A stretch of 64,000 nucleotides of DNA. It comes from Calothrix brevissima NIES-22 (GTDB lineage Bacteria > Cyanobacteriota > Cyanobacteriia > Cyanobacteriales > Nostocaceae). Positions within the stretch are counted from its first letter, which is position 1. Each line of letters starts with the position of its first letter. This document shows positions 18,765 to 27,937 of this stretch, in pieces. The notes under the pieces were generated by a model. It was not told where the DNA came from. It ran no database searches and saw nothing but the letters and a program-made list of their open reading frames with translations. The position numbers and the translations under genes were made by a program. The stretch lies in the NCBI RefSeq assembly GCF_002367995.1, contig NZ_AP018207.1:4847436-4911435 (forward strand), written 5' to 3'.

Positions 18765-18923
18765 TTATTTTTGCGTTGTTGGTGCAATGCTGGGCACAGA
18801 AGGTTGTTGCTGAGTTTGATAACTTGTGAAACTCAAGTATCCCCAGAAAACTAACACCCCCAACAAAGCGACAATCTGAATAGATTGTTCGATTGTGATG
18901 AAAGTGCGTATAAAGTTATTCAT
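18765..18923 (-). CDS. Small single-span membrane protein (52 aa)
   Basis: A 52-codon ORF from ATG (18921-18923) to TAA (18765-18767), with AGGAG centred about 9 nt upstream, a good ribosome-binding site. The protein starts MNNFIRTFITIEQSIQ, has one hydrophobic helix (about 15-33, QIVALLGVLVFWGYLSF) and a Gln/Pro/Ser/Thr-rich tail. The function is unknown. It may share a transcript with the 18437-18685 gene, as both are minus-strand small membrane proteins 79 bp apart. Confidence 0.6.
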   Translation of the reverse strand: MNNFIRTFITIEQSIQIVALLGVLVFWGYLSFTSYQTQQQPSVPSIAPTTQK

Positions 18924-19446
18924 CGGTATTCTCCTGGCTGGATTGCGATCGCGTAGCCCGTCGTAGACATCGGGTTGTTAATTTACTTCAATACCTTTAA
19001 TTATATTTTCGTGAAATTAACACAAAAAAAGTCATTAATTAACCTCTGTTTCACAAACAGGGATGAAAAAAGGAGAATTTGTCTTCCCAAGGTCAGGGTT
19101 CAGATATAATTGTGGTTCTTAGACGGTTGCTTTTAAGCCAGAGCTAAAGTTTTTGTTCCTAAAAAATGACAGCAAACCCTTTTGGTAACTAGCGGGTGTC
19201 ATAGGAGTTCTGGCAGTTGATTTCCTGGCTTATGTCTTTCCTGGTAATAACTGACACATCAAACTAATTATGCCGCAATTAATTGCCCTAACAGTCATCT
19301 GCAAATAAGATCGCACAGAAACTAATTAACAAATTTCCGTGATATTTGTCCCTGTGGATAGTGACAGTAACTTGAAAAAAAATTGCACCAACTTTGCCCA
19401 CAATTTGATACCCTAGCTTAAACAAAGATTTGGGAAAAGTTACAGC
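18924..19446. other. 523-base non-coding region upstream of guaB3
   Basis: No ORF of note is present. The stretch 19180-19275 contains the complementary segments GGGTGTCA (about 19194) and TGACACAT (about 19252) around a C/T-rich loop, which could fold as an RNA leader or small RNA; nothing known was recognised. The guaB3 promoter presumably lies near 19380-19430. Confidence 0.4.
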
Positions 19447-20610
19447 GTGGACATTCAACTTGGGCGGGGCAAAACAGCTCGGAGAGCTTACGGAATTGAT
19501 GAGATTGCACTAGTACCTGGTAATAGAACACTCGATCCGAGTTTGGCAGATACCAGGTGGCGGATTGGTAACATTGAGCGCGAAATCCCCATCATTGCTA
19601 GTGCGATGGATGGTGTAGTAGATGTGCGGATGGCTGTAAAGTTATCCCAACTAGGAGCATTAGGAGTTCTCAATTTAGAAGGTATCCAAACTCGCTATGC
19701 TGACCCAGATCCAATTTTAGATAAAATTGCGGCTGTGGGCAAAGATGAATTTGTTCATCTCATGCAAGAACTATATGCTGAACCAGTAAAGCCGGAATTA
19801 ATTGAAAAGCGTATTCAGGAAATTAAACAACAAGGTGGAATAGCCGCAGTCAGTGCTACACCAGCTGGAGCCAGTAAATATGGCGAAGTCGTAGCCAAAG
19901 CTGGAGCCGATTTATTTTTTGTACAAGCTACAGTAGTTTCTACAGCCCACCTCTCACCAGAGTCGATTGTACCCTTAGATTTGGCAGAATTCTGTCGGAC
20001 AATGCCCATTCCCGTAATTTTGGGCAATTGCGTTACTTACGAAGTGACATTAAATCTTTTAAAAGCTGGGGCGGCTGGCATACTCGTAGGAATTGGCCCT
20101 GGTGCGGCTTGTACCTCCCGTGGCGTGTTGGGCGTAGGCGTACCTCAAGCAACTGCGATCGCCGATTGTGCCGCCGCACGGGATGATTACTATCAAGAAA
20201 CTGGTAACTACATTCCTGTAATTGCAGATGGTGGTTTAATCACTGGCGGAGACATTTGCAAATGCATTGCTTGCGGTGCTGATGGCGTGATGATTGGTTC
20301 CCCCTTTGCTAGAGCCGCCGAAGCTCCGGGACGGGGTTATCATTGGGGAATGGCTACTCCTAGCCCTGTCTTACCTCGTGGTACCCGGATTCGCGTTGCT
20401 ACTACTGGTAGTCTAGAGCAAATCCTCATCGGCCCCGCCGGATTAGATGATGGTACTCATAATCTTTTAGGAGCCTTAAAAACCAGTATGGGTACTTTAG
20501 GAGCTAAAAATATCAAAGAAATGCAACAAGTTGAAGTTGTGATTGCTCCTTCCCTACTCACTGAAGGCAAAGTCTACCAAAAAGCCCAACAACTAGGTAT
20601 GGGTAAATAA
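19447..20610 (+). CDS. guaB3: GuaB3-type IMP dehydrogenase family protein (no CBS domains)
   Basis: A 387-residue TIM-barrel protein of the IMPDH/GMP reductase family that lacks the Bateman (CBS) insert of ordinary GuaB. The active-site loop [18 protein letters not shown] carries the catalytic Cys, followed by [20 protein letters not shown] (phosphate binding). Cyanobacterial GuaB3 has been shown to oxidise IMP to XMP for GMP synthesis (family knowledge). The start is GTG at 19447 (reading MDIQLGRGK). Its position before Yfr1 and trxA is a conserved cyanobacterial gene order. Confidence 0.9.
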   Translation: MDIQLGRGKTARRAYGIDEIALVPGNRTLDPSLADTRWRIGNIEREIPIIASAMDGVVDVRMAVKLSQLGALGVLNLEGIQTRYADPDPILDKIAAVGKDEFVHLMQELYAEPVKPELIEKRIQEIKQQGGIAAVSATPAGASKYGEVVAKAGADLFFVQATVVSTAHLSPESIVPLDLAEFCRTMPIPVILGNCVTYEVTLNLLKAGAAGILVGIGPGAACTSRGVLGVGVPQATAIADCAAARDDYYQETGNYIPVIADGGLITGGDICKCIACGADGVMIGSPFARAAEAPGRGYHWGMATPSPVLPRGTRIRVATTGSLEQILIGPAGLDDGTHNLLGALKTSMGTLGAKNIKEMQQVEVVIAPSLLTEGKVYQKAQQLGMGK

Positions 20611-20720
20611 AGGGGCTAGGGGCTAGGGACTAGGGACTAGGGGCTAGGGATATGGAAAAAATCACTGTTGACAAACAACCATTGACCATTGACCATTGAC
20701 TCTTGACTCTTGACTCTTAA
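20611..20720. repeat. Short tandem heptamer repeats
   Basis: Two runs are present: GGGGCTA/GGGACTA units at 20612-20651, and CCATTGA then CTCTTGA units at about 20679-20719. These are the short tandemly repeated repetitive (STRR) sequences typical of heterocystous cyanobacteria. Confidence 0.8.
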
Positions 20721-20822
20721 TTCTTAAAAAAGTCCAAACTTAATATCTAAATTCTTCAAGAAATTTTTCCAGCATTTTCAACAATTGCTGGAAAAATTAC
20801 ATATGTCGCCTACAATAGAGAT

Positions 20823-20893
20823 AGCGGAGACGCATGTTTCCGTTCACTCCTCACACCACACTCCGCCCGGACTATGTTCGGGCGGTTCCTTAT
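20823..20893 (+). ncRNA. yfr1: Small regulatory RNA Yfr1
   Basis: The diagnostic unpaired motif ACTCCTCACAC lies at 20846-20856. It is flanked by a 5' stem (GCGGAGACGC...TTCCGT, about 20824-20843) and a GC-rich 3' stem CCGCCCG/CGGGCGG (20863-20869 and 20879-20885) that acts as terminator. A -10 box TACAAT (20811-20816) fits a start near 20823. The position between guaB and trxA is the one reported for Yfr1 in many cyanobacteria. Yfr1 base-pairs through the ultraconserved motif with outer-membrane protein mRNAs (established in Prochlorococcus). Confidence 0.9.
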
Positions 20894-21016
20894 GTTTTTA
20901 TAAATAAAATTCCATAGCTTCTTTGCAAATGTACATCCTTCGCTTTTAAGCAGCTGTTTTTGCTATGGTAGAATTTTCACGAAACTCAGAAATATAATTG
21001 GCAAAGGTTTTTAGGC

Positions 21017-21358
21017 ATGTCAGCAGCCGCACAAGTCACAGATTCTACTTTTAAGCAAGAAGTACTCGACAGTTCCGTGCCTGTTTTAGTTGATTTTTGG
21101 GCACCTTGGTGTGGTCCATGCAGGATGGTAGCTCCTGTTGTGGATGAAATTGCCCAGCAGTACGCAGGTAAGATAAAAGTCGTTAAAGTCAACACTGACG
21201 AAAATCCTAATGTTGCTAGTCAGTATGGCATCCGCAGCATTCCCACATTAATGATTTTCAAAGAGGGGCAAAAAGTTGATATGGTCGTTGGTGCTGTTCC
21301 TAAAAGTACATTAGCTACCACATTGGAAAAGTATCTTGGTTCTTCTTCTTCTTCTTGA
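21017..21358 (+). CDS. trxA: Thioredoxin TrxA
   Basis: Disulfide reductase of 113 residues with the active site WCGPC (in [13 protein letters not shown]), the cis-Pro loop SIPTLMIFK and the usual fold length. It probably supplies electrons to targets such as MsrA and peroxiredoxins. The C-terminus ends in five serines (a TCT/TCC-rich run), a small tail beyond the normal Leu ending. Yfr1 lies 124 bp upstream and has its own terminator, so trxA needs its own promoter in 20894-21016. Confidence 0.97.
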   Translation: MSAAAQVTDSTFKQEVLDSSVPVLVDFWAPWCGPCRMVAPVVDEIAQQYAGKIKVVKVNTDENPNVASQYGIRSIPTLMIFKEGQKVDMVVGAVPKSTLATTLEKYLGSSSSS

Positions 21359-22044
21359 ATCTCAATTGGTAGTAAAATCCTGTTAATTTTTCCATTGGTT
21401 CTAATTTTTAGGTCAATTTTTGTAAACCAGTTTGCGAGGCGCGAAATTTCGCGTCTCTATCAAACTGTTTAAACAGATGATTCAGTGACCATAATTACTG
21501 CTGTTGTTGAACATATCCTGAGCAGAACTGGCGGAAAAATTAATGCCTCCTGCGATAGGCTAGCTACCATTGAAAAGATGATGAAACGCCTACCTAGCTT
21601 GGAAATAGGGGCTAGGAGTTAGGGGCTAGGAGCTAGGAAAGAGAGATTTTCATATTTAGTTGTGAGATTTTCTCATAATTGACTAGCTGGAAAATAGGGG
21701 CGCTTAGGCTAGGGGCTAGGAAAGTTTGAAAAAGCAGGGGATCGAGGGGGATTAATGAATTTTTTATGTGTTCTGGTGTACGCAGTTCATAAAGCTACTT
21801 AACCAGCGTTTTAATTGTTTATGTTGCTGAAAGTCCCTGGCGAGATTTCTACAATCAAAATTTGCCCAGACAAATTTTGATTTTGGCGATCGCAAAGCAT
21901 CTCATAGAGAAGCGTTACTAGCGCCTTGGTTAATCCTTAACCACAGGTGCTTTTTAATGCGGTATATCAAAACTGTTATTCATCAACAAACATAGCAACA
22001 GTTGATACATAGCGCTCCAAAATTAGATAAAATATAGTACCATT
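21359..22044. other. 686-base gene-free region with repeats
   Basis: Contains a near-perfect palindrome GAGGCGCGAAATTTCGCGTC (21436-21457, possible trxA terminator), GGGGCTAGG heptamers, a third copy of the TTGTGAGATTTTCTC repeat (about 21645-21695), and a copy of the AGCATCTCATAGAGAAG repeat (about 21897-21913). No gene is supported. Confidence 0.65.
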
Positions 22045-23130
22045 GTGGCAGCAGTTATCATGGCTTCATCTGCGTCGTTTGATACATTAGAGTCTCTCCA
22101 AGCGGACATCGCTGAATTAATCGATCGGTTACCGACGTTAAAAAATCAGCAACTCATCAAACAGGCACTTGCTACCATAGTGCGTCTAGCTGATAGTGAT
22201 ATTGAGCGTCTGGATTGGAAAATATTGTCGGCTGCTTTAGCAGACATGGAACGGGGTTTTCAACTCTTTTATGCCTACCGACACATCCGTAAAGTAACTA
22301 TTTTTGGTTCGGCTCGCCTAGCGCCAGAAACCCCAGAATATCACATGGCTATGCAGTTTGCGCAGGCTGTTACCAAGCTGGGATTTATGGTCATGACAGG
22401 CGGTGGCGGCGGTATTATGCAAGCAGGCCATGAAGGTGCAGGACGAGAAAATTCCTTTGGCTTAAATATTCAATTACCTTTTGAGCAGCAAGCAAATCCT
22501 TTTATTGAAGGCGATTCTAAGCTGATTCACTTTAAATATTTTTTCACGCGCAAATTATTTCTATTAAAAGAAAGCGATGCTGTAGCCTTATTTCCTGGCG
22601 GTTTTGGCACTCAAGACGAAGCTTTTGAATGCATGACATTAAGCCAAACAGGTAAATTTGGCCCTGTTCCTCTTGTGTTAATAGATCATCCTGGTGGCGA
22701 TTACTGGCGTTCTTGGAGTGAATATATCGATCAACAGCTAGTACAAAAAGGTCTAGTCAGTCCTGAAGACCCCAGTCTTTACACAATTACAGACAGTGTA
22801 GATGTAGCTTGCGATGCAATTACCCGATTTTACCAGGTTTATCACTCTAGCCGCTATGTAGGCGATCAGTTGGTAATTCGCCTAACAACAGATTTATCTG
22901 AAGTTGAAGTAGAAAAACTCAATGCTAACTTTAGTGACATTCTCGTGAAAGGTAAAATTGAGAAAAGTCAGGCATTATCCCAAGAAGGACAGGATGAAAC
23001 ATTAGGATTACCTCGTCTTGTTCTTTACTTCAATCAACGGGATTTAGGACGCTTATATCAGATGATAGCCGTAATTAACCAGATGGGCGTGCATACAGTC
23101 GGAGAAACAGGTCATCCAGAACGTAAGTAA
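22045..23130 (+). CDS. LOG-family Rossmann-fold protein (lysine decarboxylase-like)
   Basis: The 361-residue product contains a LOG-type domain: VTIFGSARLAPETPEY, GGGGGIMQAGHEGAGR (nucleotide binding) and the signature PGGFGTQDEAFE. LOG proteins are nucleotide 5'-monophosphate phosphoribohydrolases that release free bases such as cytokinins. This form has an N-terminal helical extension of about 85 residues and a C-terminal domain of about 110 residues beyond the classic length, so its substrate may differ. The start is GTG at 22045; the ATG at 22060 (MASSASFD) is equally possible. Confidence 0.85.
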   Translation: MAAVIMASSASFDTLESLQADIAELIDRLPTLKNQQLIKQALATIVRLADSDIERLDWKILSAALADMERGFQLFYAYRHIRKVTIFGSARLAPETPEYHMAMQFAQAVTKLGFMVMTGGGGGIMQAGHEGAGRENSFGLNIQLPFEQQANPFIEGDSKLIHFKYFFTRKLFLLKESDAVALFPGGFGTQDEAFECMTLSQTGKFGPVPLVLIDHPGGDYWRSWSEYIDQQLVQKGLVSPEDPSLYTITDSVDVACDAITRFYQVYHSSRYVGDQLVIRLTTDLSEVEVEKLNANFSDILVKGKIEKSQALSQEGQDETLGLPRLVLYFNQRDLGRLYQMIAVINQMGVHTVGETGHPERK

Positions 23131-23138
23131 AGCATAGG

Positions 23139-23159
23139 GGGTGGGTTTACCACCCTTTT
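23139..23159 (+). terminator. Terminator after the LOG-family gene
   Basis: GGGTGG (23139-23144) pairs with CCACCC (23150-23155) over a 5-nt loop, followed by TTTT, about 10 nt after the stop codon. Confidence 0.7.
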
Positions 23160-23524
23160 AATTTAACTAGTACATGAATAGCACCAAAATTTATCAGTAT
23201 TGATGCGGATAATTTTTACTTTTATCTATATTTCTCCACATAAAAATTTAGTATAATTACGTACCCTAAGAACAAGCCAGAAATCTATTTTTAGCTGTAT
23301 GATAAGCAGCAAATAGATGTCCTAAAACAGGTAATATTTCATCCTCAACAGGTGGACAATTACCTAAAATGAGGACTAAACTAACTGTTGCAGATTCAGC
23401 CTTCTGCCTAAAGATAGAAATTCGACCTTATTTTAAAGATTTTATGTGTCAACCTTGTAGCTTTACTCATAAAATCAAAAATAAGGCGATGTTTTGCATA
23501 AACATACTAGCCTAAATAAATTAA

Positions 23525-24784
23525 ATGAGTTCCTTAACAAATCAGGGTGGAAAATTTATCACTAAATTAAAAATGGCAGATCGAATAAACGATATCGCTT
23601 GGCAAGCACACCAAGGTAGCGTTGCGGCGATCATTCAAATATTGAACGAAAAACTAGTTGCTTCTGGCGTGCGAACCAGAGCTATTTTCTCAGATGGGGT
23701 CTTACAACTGCTGTGTGAGGCTCAAACAGTCGATCAACTAGAACAATCTACTGTAGTGCAAAAAATTCGGCAAATTCTTGAGTCTATTGCACCGCGTAAT
23801 ATCCGCCGGGTGAATATCAATAGTCGGATTGTCAGAGAACAACAATTACTTTGGTTAACGGAAATTTATCGCGATCGCGATGGTCAATTGCTTTGGTCAG
23901 AGGAAATTACTTTACCACAACCTGGTCTAATTCAGCAACTAATTAATGATTTTCAAACTCTCAAAGAGACTAAGAGTGAACTAGCTCAAGTTAGCTTACC
24001 GAAGCCAAATTCTTTGCGATTTGTCATCTTTAAAAGAAGACATCGCCGCAGAACCCAAAATAAGTTTCTGAGTAAAAATATACCAAAGCGCTCTTTGCCA
24101 ATTGAGGTATTAAAAGTCTCTGGCTTATGCTTACCGCTACTGTTGCTAGTTTGGGGTGCTTACAGTTGGTTAGAAGGAAAACAGGAAAGTTCTATTTCTG
24201 CACAAACTTCTCAACCCTCATCTGTCAATCTCCAAGGTACAACTGTTTCCAATCCCCAAAATGCTACTCTTTCTGCAAAAGACCCCTTCAAAGACGCAGT
24301 GCGGATTGCTAATCAAGCTTCTGCATTAGGGAAAACAGCCGCAACTTCACAGCAGCATACAGAATTAGCTAGTAAGTGGCGAGAAGCTTCTAATTTAATG
24401 AATCAGGTGTCACCTAGCCACAGTCGCTATCAAGAAGCACAAACCCGCGTTCAGCTATATAAAAAATATGCAGATGCTTCTCAAAACATAGCGAATAAAA
24501 AAGCAGCGCCAGCAGCAAATTCAAATGTCAGCAAAACTGTTACCATTCCCGCAGACGATCCATTTGCAGTCGCAGTGCGGATTGCTAATCAAGCTTCTGC
24601 ATCTGGGAAAACAGCGACAACTCCCGAACAATGGTCAGCTTTAGCTACACAATGGCAACAAGCTTCGGATTTAATGAGTAAGGTGTCATCAAGCCATAGT
24701 CGTTATCCAGAAGCGCAAAGCCGTGTTAAGTTATACCAGCAATTTAGTGAGGCGGCTCAATCGAAAGCGCAAAAAGGTCAGTAA
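23525..24784 (+). CDS. Membrane protein with duplicated C-terminal helical module
   Basis: Not recognised. The 419-residue product has a cytoplasmic N-terminal domain (about 1-190), one membrane segment (about 197-220, LCLPLLLLVWGAYSWLEG) and two copies of a module of about 65 residues (about 255-325 and 345-412). The module begins DPF..AVRIANQASA and runs through 'W..AS.LM..VS.SHSRY.EAQ.RV.LY'. The DNA of the two modules is almost identical over about 45 bp, which suggests a recent duplication. Domain order and helical tail recall the caspase-like protein at 59.6 kb, but no shared motif was proven. The preceding 390 bp is non-coding. Confidence 0.7.
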   Translation: MSSLTNQGGKFITKLKMADRINDIAWQAHQGSVAAIIQILNEKLVASGVRTRAIFSDGVLQLLCEAQTVDQLEQSTVVQKIRQILESIAPRNIRRVNINSRIVREQQLLWLTEIYRDRDGQLLWSEEITLPQPGLIQQLINDFQTLKETKSELAQVSLPKPNSLRFVIFKRRHRRRTQNKFLSKNIPKRSLPIEVLKVSGLCLPLLLLVWGAYSWLEGKQESSISAQTSQPSSVNLQGTTVSNPQNATLSAKDPFKDAVRIANQASALGKTAATSQQHTELASKWREASNLMNQVSPSHSRYQEAQTRVQLYKKYADASQNIANKKAAPAANSNVSKTVTIPADDPFAVAVRIANQASASGKTATTPEQWSALATQWQQASDLMSKVSSSHSRYPEAQSRVKLYQQFSEAAQSKAQKGQ

Positions 24785-25156
24785 TGGAATTATCTCAAGA
24801 TGGGGAAATTTACCTCCCCATCTTTTAAAATTGCACCGCAGAGGACGCAGAGGCGCAGAGAAAAGATAGAGTTAGTAATTAATTTGAGATGGCTGTGGAG
24901 AGATAAATAAAGTAGAAAAAATGGCGATGAAAAATATTAATTTTCATAGGGTGTGTTATGCCGTAGGCTAACGCACCTTAAATTGTTTTCGGTGCGTTGC
25001 GCTGCGCGACAACACACCCTACATTACAGCAGTTTTCACCTATTTGAACCACATCTGTCGTCGGGGCACGGCATAGACAATCTTTTGGTACATACAATAA
25101 TTTTACTGGTGCCGTGCCCCTACAGCATGGTCTATTTACCTGAAAATAGCTGTAAG
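24785..25156. repeat. Repeat-rich spacer with MITE-like palindromes
   Basis: Holds a GCAGAGGACGCAGAGGCGCAG repeat (about 24838), a 75-bp element with 11-bp ends TAGGGTGTGTT/AACACACCCTA (24947-25021), and an inverted pair GGGGCACGGCA/TGCCGTGCCCC (25063-25073 and 25110-25120). Overlapping ORFs are repeat-derived. Confidence 0.65.
24947..25021. mobile_element. 75-bp MITE-like element
   Basis: Perfect 11-bp terminal inverted repeats TAGGGTGTGTT (24947-24957) and AACACACCCTA (25011-25021) enclose GGTGCGTTGCGCTGCGCGAC-type sequence. This family is frequent between Nostoc genes. No clear target duplication is seen. Confidence 0.6.
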
Positions 25157-26197
25157 CTAAATAATTGTCAAAAATCCTATGACTTCAGAACCAATTTTTT
25201 TACCATGAGGTAGATGTCCTTTAACAGCATTTATACTAAAATTAAGTTGCTCGTATGATAAGGGAACATCATTTCTGCGCCAACCTACATTTTCACTAAA
25301 TTTTTCCCAAATTTCGTGTTGGTAATTTTGGGTTCCTCCCAAACTTCGATAAATTTCTTTTTGTACAGTGAAACCGAATAAATTGCGGCTATATTCTCGC
25401 CAAATTTTATCAATAATTAATAAATGTTCGCGGGGGAAGTTGGAAATATCAGTTGGTCGAAAATATCTATCATTTTCTCTACCAGAAATTTTTAGCATTG
25501 CATATAATGTTAATTCATCAGCTTCTTGCCAATAGCCTTCTTGAAGTAAATTTTGTAGTATTCGATAATCAAATTTATCCGTGATTAAAGCTTGTTCTTG
25601 CTCTGCTTTACGCTGCTCTTCTTCTTGTTGTTTTAATTGAGAATTAAATTTAGTAAGAATACTGTTCTGCTTGCTAATTAACTCTTGGTAATATTGAAGT
25701 TCTGCTTCATGTTGTTTCACTTGAGAATTAAATTTATTAAGAATGTCGTTCTGCTTACTAATTAATTTTTGATATTTTTCACGTTGTGGATCTTGTAGCC
25801 TCCATGTAAAAAATTCCAATAAATCAAGTATTGGTTTCACTTCTTTAGACTCCTCAAAACCTGTTTTACACCAGCTTGCAAAGTGTTCACAGTTATTAAA
25901 AAATAGATTCCATTCGCATTCTCCTAACCTACTTTCTGCACGTAGTATGACAATTTCTGGATAATCACAATAATCGTAGTGTTGTTTATAAATCTTTTTA
26001 CCTTGGCTAAACTTTTGTATTGAAACTCTCCTAATACAACCGTCTGAGTAATGAATTACAGTGCCATCACCACAATCAATGCCGTGATGCGTATATGGAA
26101 GAATACCAATGACATCGCATTCAATATAAATATGGTCTGCCCTTGCCATAGATGGGTGTGTTATTTGCCGCATTATCTTTGTTACTATGATTCCCAT
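25157..26197 (-). CDS. LRAT-domain / coiled-coil / GUN4-domain fusion protein
   Basis: A 346-residue fusion. Residues about 20-115 form an LRAT (NlpC/P60-like) domain with THHGIDCGDGTVIHYSDG (His37/His38, His49) and NNCEHFASWC (Cys103), the expected catalytic set for acyl or thiol chemistry. Residues about 135-205 form a coiled coil with a duplicated ISKQN-[DS]-IL unit. Residues about 207-335 match GUN4 (FDYRILQNLLQEGYWQEAD, FGFTVQKEIY), a porphyrin-binding domain. The start could be Met17 (MARADH). GUN4 in heterocystous cyanobacteria is often fused to signalling domains, but an LRAT partner is unusual. The function is unknown; membrane-lipid or tetrapyrrole-linked signalling is a guess. Confidence 0.8.
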   Translation of the reverse strand: MGIIVTKIMRQITHPSMARADHIYIECDVIGILPYTHHGIDCGDGTVIHYSDGCIRRVSIQKFSQGKKIYKQHYDYCDYPEIVILRAESRLGECEWNLFFNNCEHFASWCKTGFEESKEVKPILDLLEFFTWRLQDPQREKYQKLISKQNDILNKFNSQVKQHEAELQYYQELISKQNSILTKFNSQLKQQEEEQRKAEQEQALITDKFDYRILQNLLQEGYWQEADELTLYAMLKISGRENDRYFRPTDISNFPREHLLIIDKIWREYSRNLFGFTVQKEIYRSLGGTQNYQHEIWEKFSENVGWRRNDVPLSYEQLNFSINAVKGHLPHGKKIGSEVIGFLTII

Positions 26198-26559
26198 CTT
26201 GAGGAGAGTTTTAACAATGAGTTACAGAAAATACAGTAGTTTAGTTTAAACTAATAGAAATTTAAATAATGTTTTCGGTACATCAATATACTTTAGAGGG
26301 CATGGCAATGCCATGCCCCTACTGTCGCATTCTTTTTTCAAATTGGTATAAACACAAGAATGATGCTTATAATCCAACTATTTTCAAGCAAAAAAATACA
26401 GCAGATTGCCAGTTGGTGAGGTACAGATTATCGTTTATTGTAGGGGCACTGGCACTGCCATGCCCCGAAGCGCGTACCTCATTTACCGGAAATATGCTGT
26501 ATGTAGAGACAATAGAATTATGCCTCTACATAATATAAAAACTTAATTGATGAATTTAC
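26198..26559. repeat. Dispersed repeat region
   Basis: Contains a copy (about 26270-26345) of the repeat at 8180-8252 (core GAGGGCATGGCAATGCCATG, tail CGCATTCTTTTTTCAAATTG) and a second related GGGGCACTGGCACTGCCATG segment near 26440-26464. An 89-codon ORF crossing it reads through repeat DNA and is not accepted as a gene. Confidence 0.65.
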
Positions 26560-27534
26560 CTAAACGCTCATTTCTAACATCCGTTGCATTGGACGCAAAG
26601 CTGCTAATCTAATATCTTCAGACATGGTGATTTCCGGAGTACGATTTTTCATCGCCCAATACACCTTTTCTAAAGTATTTAACCGCATAAACGGACATTC
26701 ATTGCAATTACAATTATTCATTGGTGGCGCAGGAATAAACCGCTTTTGGGGAGCGAGTTTTTGCATTTGGTGAATGATACCTGGCTCTGTAGCCACGATA
26801 AATTCCTGTGCGGGGCTGTTTTGACAATAGGTGAGTAAAGCTGCTGTAGAGCCAATATAGTTGGCGTGGCGCAAAATGCTAGTTTCGCATTCTGGGTGTG
26901 CGATCGCTTCTGCTTCGGGATGTGCTATTTTTAACTGGACAATTTTCTTTTCTGAGAAGGTTTCATGGACAATGCAGCTACCATCCCATAGCAGCATATC
27001 CCGTCCGGTTTGCTCCATCACATAGCGCCCCAAATTGCGATCGGGAGCAAAAATAATCGGCTGATCTTTGGGAATTTGCTGGACAATTTTCACAGCATTG
27101 GAACTGGTGCAGATAATATCGCTCATGGCTTTAATATCCGCAGAGCAGTTAATATAAGAAACCACTAGGTGATCGGGATGGGCGGCTTTAAAGGCTGCAA
27201 AGGCTTCCGCCGGACAACTATCGGCTAAAGAACAACCAGCATTTAAGTCTGGTAGCAATACCAATTTATCGGGATTGAGTATTTTTGCTGTTTCTGCCAT
27301 GAAGTGAACGCCAGCAAAAACGATCGCATCTGCATTAGTATTAGCTGCGGCTTTAGCTAGTTGTAATGAATCCCCAATAAAATCTGCAATATCCTGGATA
27401 TCTGGCTCTTGATAGTAATGGGCTAATATCACTGCGTTGAGTTCTTTTTTGAGGCTTTCAATCGCCGCAAATAAATCCAGTGGTAGTACACCCGGATGGG
27501 TTGTTTCTCGTTCGACAAGTGCAGTTTTAAACAC
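26560..27534 (-). CDS. nadA: Quinolinate synthase A
   Basis: Condenses iminoaspartate with dihydroxyacetone phosphate to quinolinate in NAD synthesis; a 4Fe-4S enzyme. The 324-residue product shows the NadA signatures [31 protein letters not shown], cysteines in [11 protein letters not shown] and [10 protein letters not shown], and the final cluster [14 protein letters not shown]. The length is normal. It is a single gene here, and nadB/nadC are not in the window. Confidence 0.95.
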   Translation of the reverse strand: MFKTALVERETTHPGVLPLDLFAAIESLKKELNAVILAHYYQEPDIQDIADFIGDSLQLAKAAANTNADAIVFAGVHFMAETAKILNPDKLVLLPDLNAGCSLADSCPAEAFAAFKAAHPDHLVVSYINCSADIKAMSDIICTSSNAVKIVQQIPKDQPIIFAPDRNLGRYVMEQTGRDMLLWDGSCIVHETFSEKKIVQLKIAHPEAEAIAHPECETSILRHANYIGSTAALLTYCQNSPAQEFIVATEPGIIHQMQKLAPQKRFIPAPPMNNCNCNECPFMRLNTLEKVYWAMKNRTPEITMSEDIRLAALRPMQRMLEMSV

Positions 27535-27937
27535 AGTTAGGGGTTACTTAAGGTTGCAAGTATTTGTGCTGTGGATTAATTATAGTAGTTTTTACCAAAA
27601 AATATAGTGGTTTTCACCAAAAATCCTAGAAGCTTTATGGAAGCGGTGGAGAACTTTATCTTTACTTGGGGAAAGGGAGATAGTTGCTCCGCCGCTTTGG
27701 GCATGGGGCATAGGGGATAGGGCATTGGTGTAAACTGAAAATACAACTCTTATTCCACGTTCTGCCTATGCTCATTTCTAGTAGGAGGCAATAAACGAGA
27801 TTTTCCAAGGCTTTTAGCTTAATTTAATAACTAGGGGCATAGTAAATAAGCTACCAATGCCCCATGCCCCATGCCCCAATATGTGTGCAAATTCTGCTGA
27901 GTTGCCTATCCTAAAAGTAGACGGCAAGGACAGTGGC
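27535..27937. other. Non-coding spacer between nadA and the metallophosphoesterase
   Basis: The divergent upstream regions of two genes share this stretch. It contains AAATATAGTGGTTTTCACC-like duplicated text near 27580-27620 and a CCCCATG repeat run (27858-27879) that extends an in-frame ORF upstream of the phosphoesterase but does not look like coding sequence. Confidence 0.5.

Noticed and set aside
24953-25213. 86-codon ORF on the + strand
   Set aside because: Begins inside the TAGGGTGTGTT element and crosses an inverted repeat into the end of the GUN4 gene.
26269-26538. 89-codon ORF on the + strand
   Set aside because: Made of the dispersed GGGCATGGCAATGCC repeat; Cys/Pro-rich text typical of repeat read-through.
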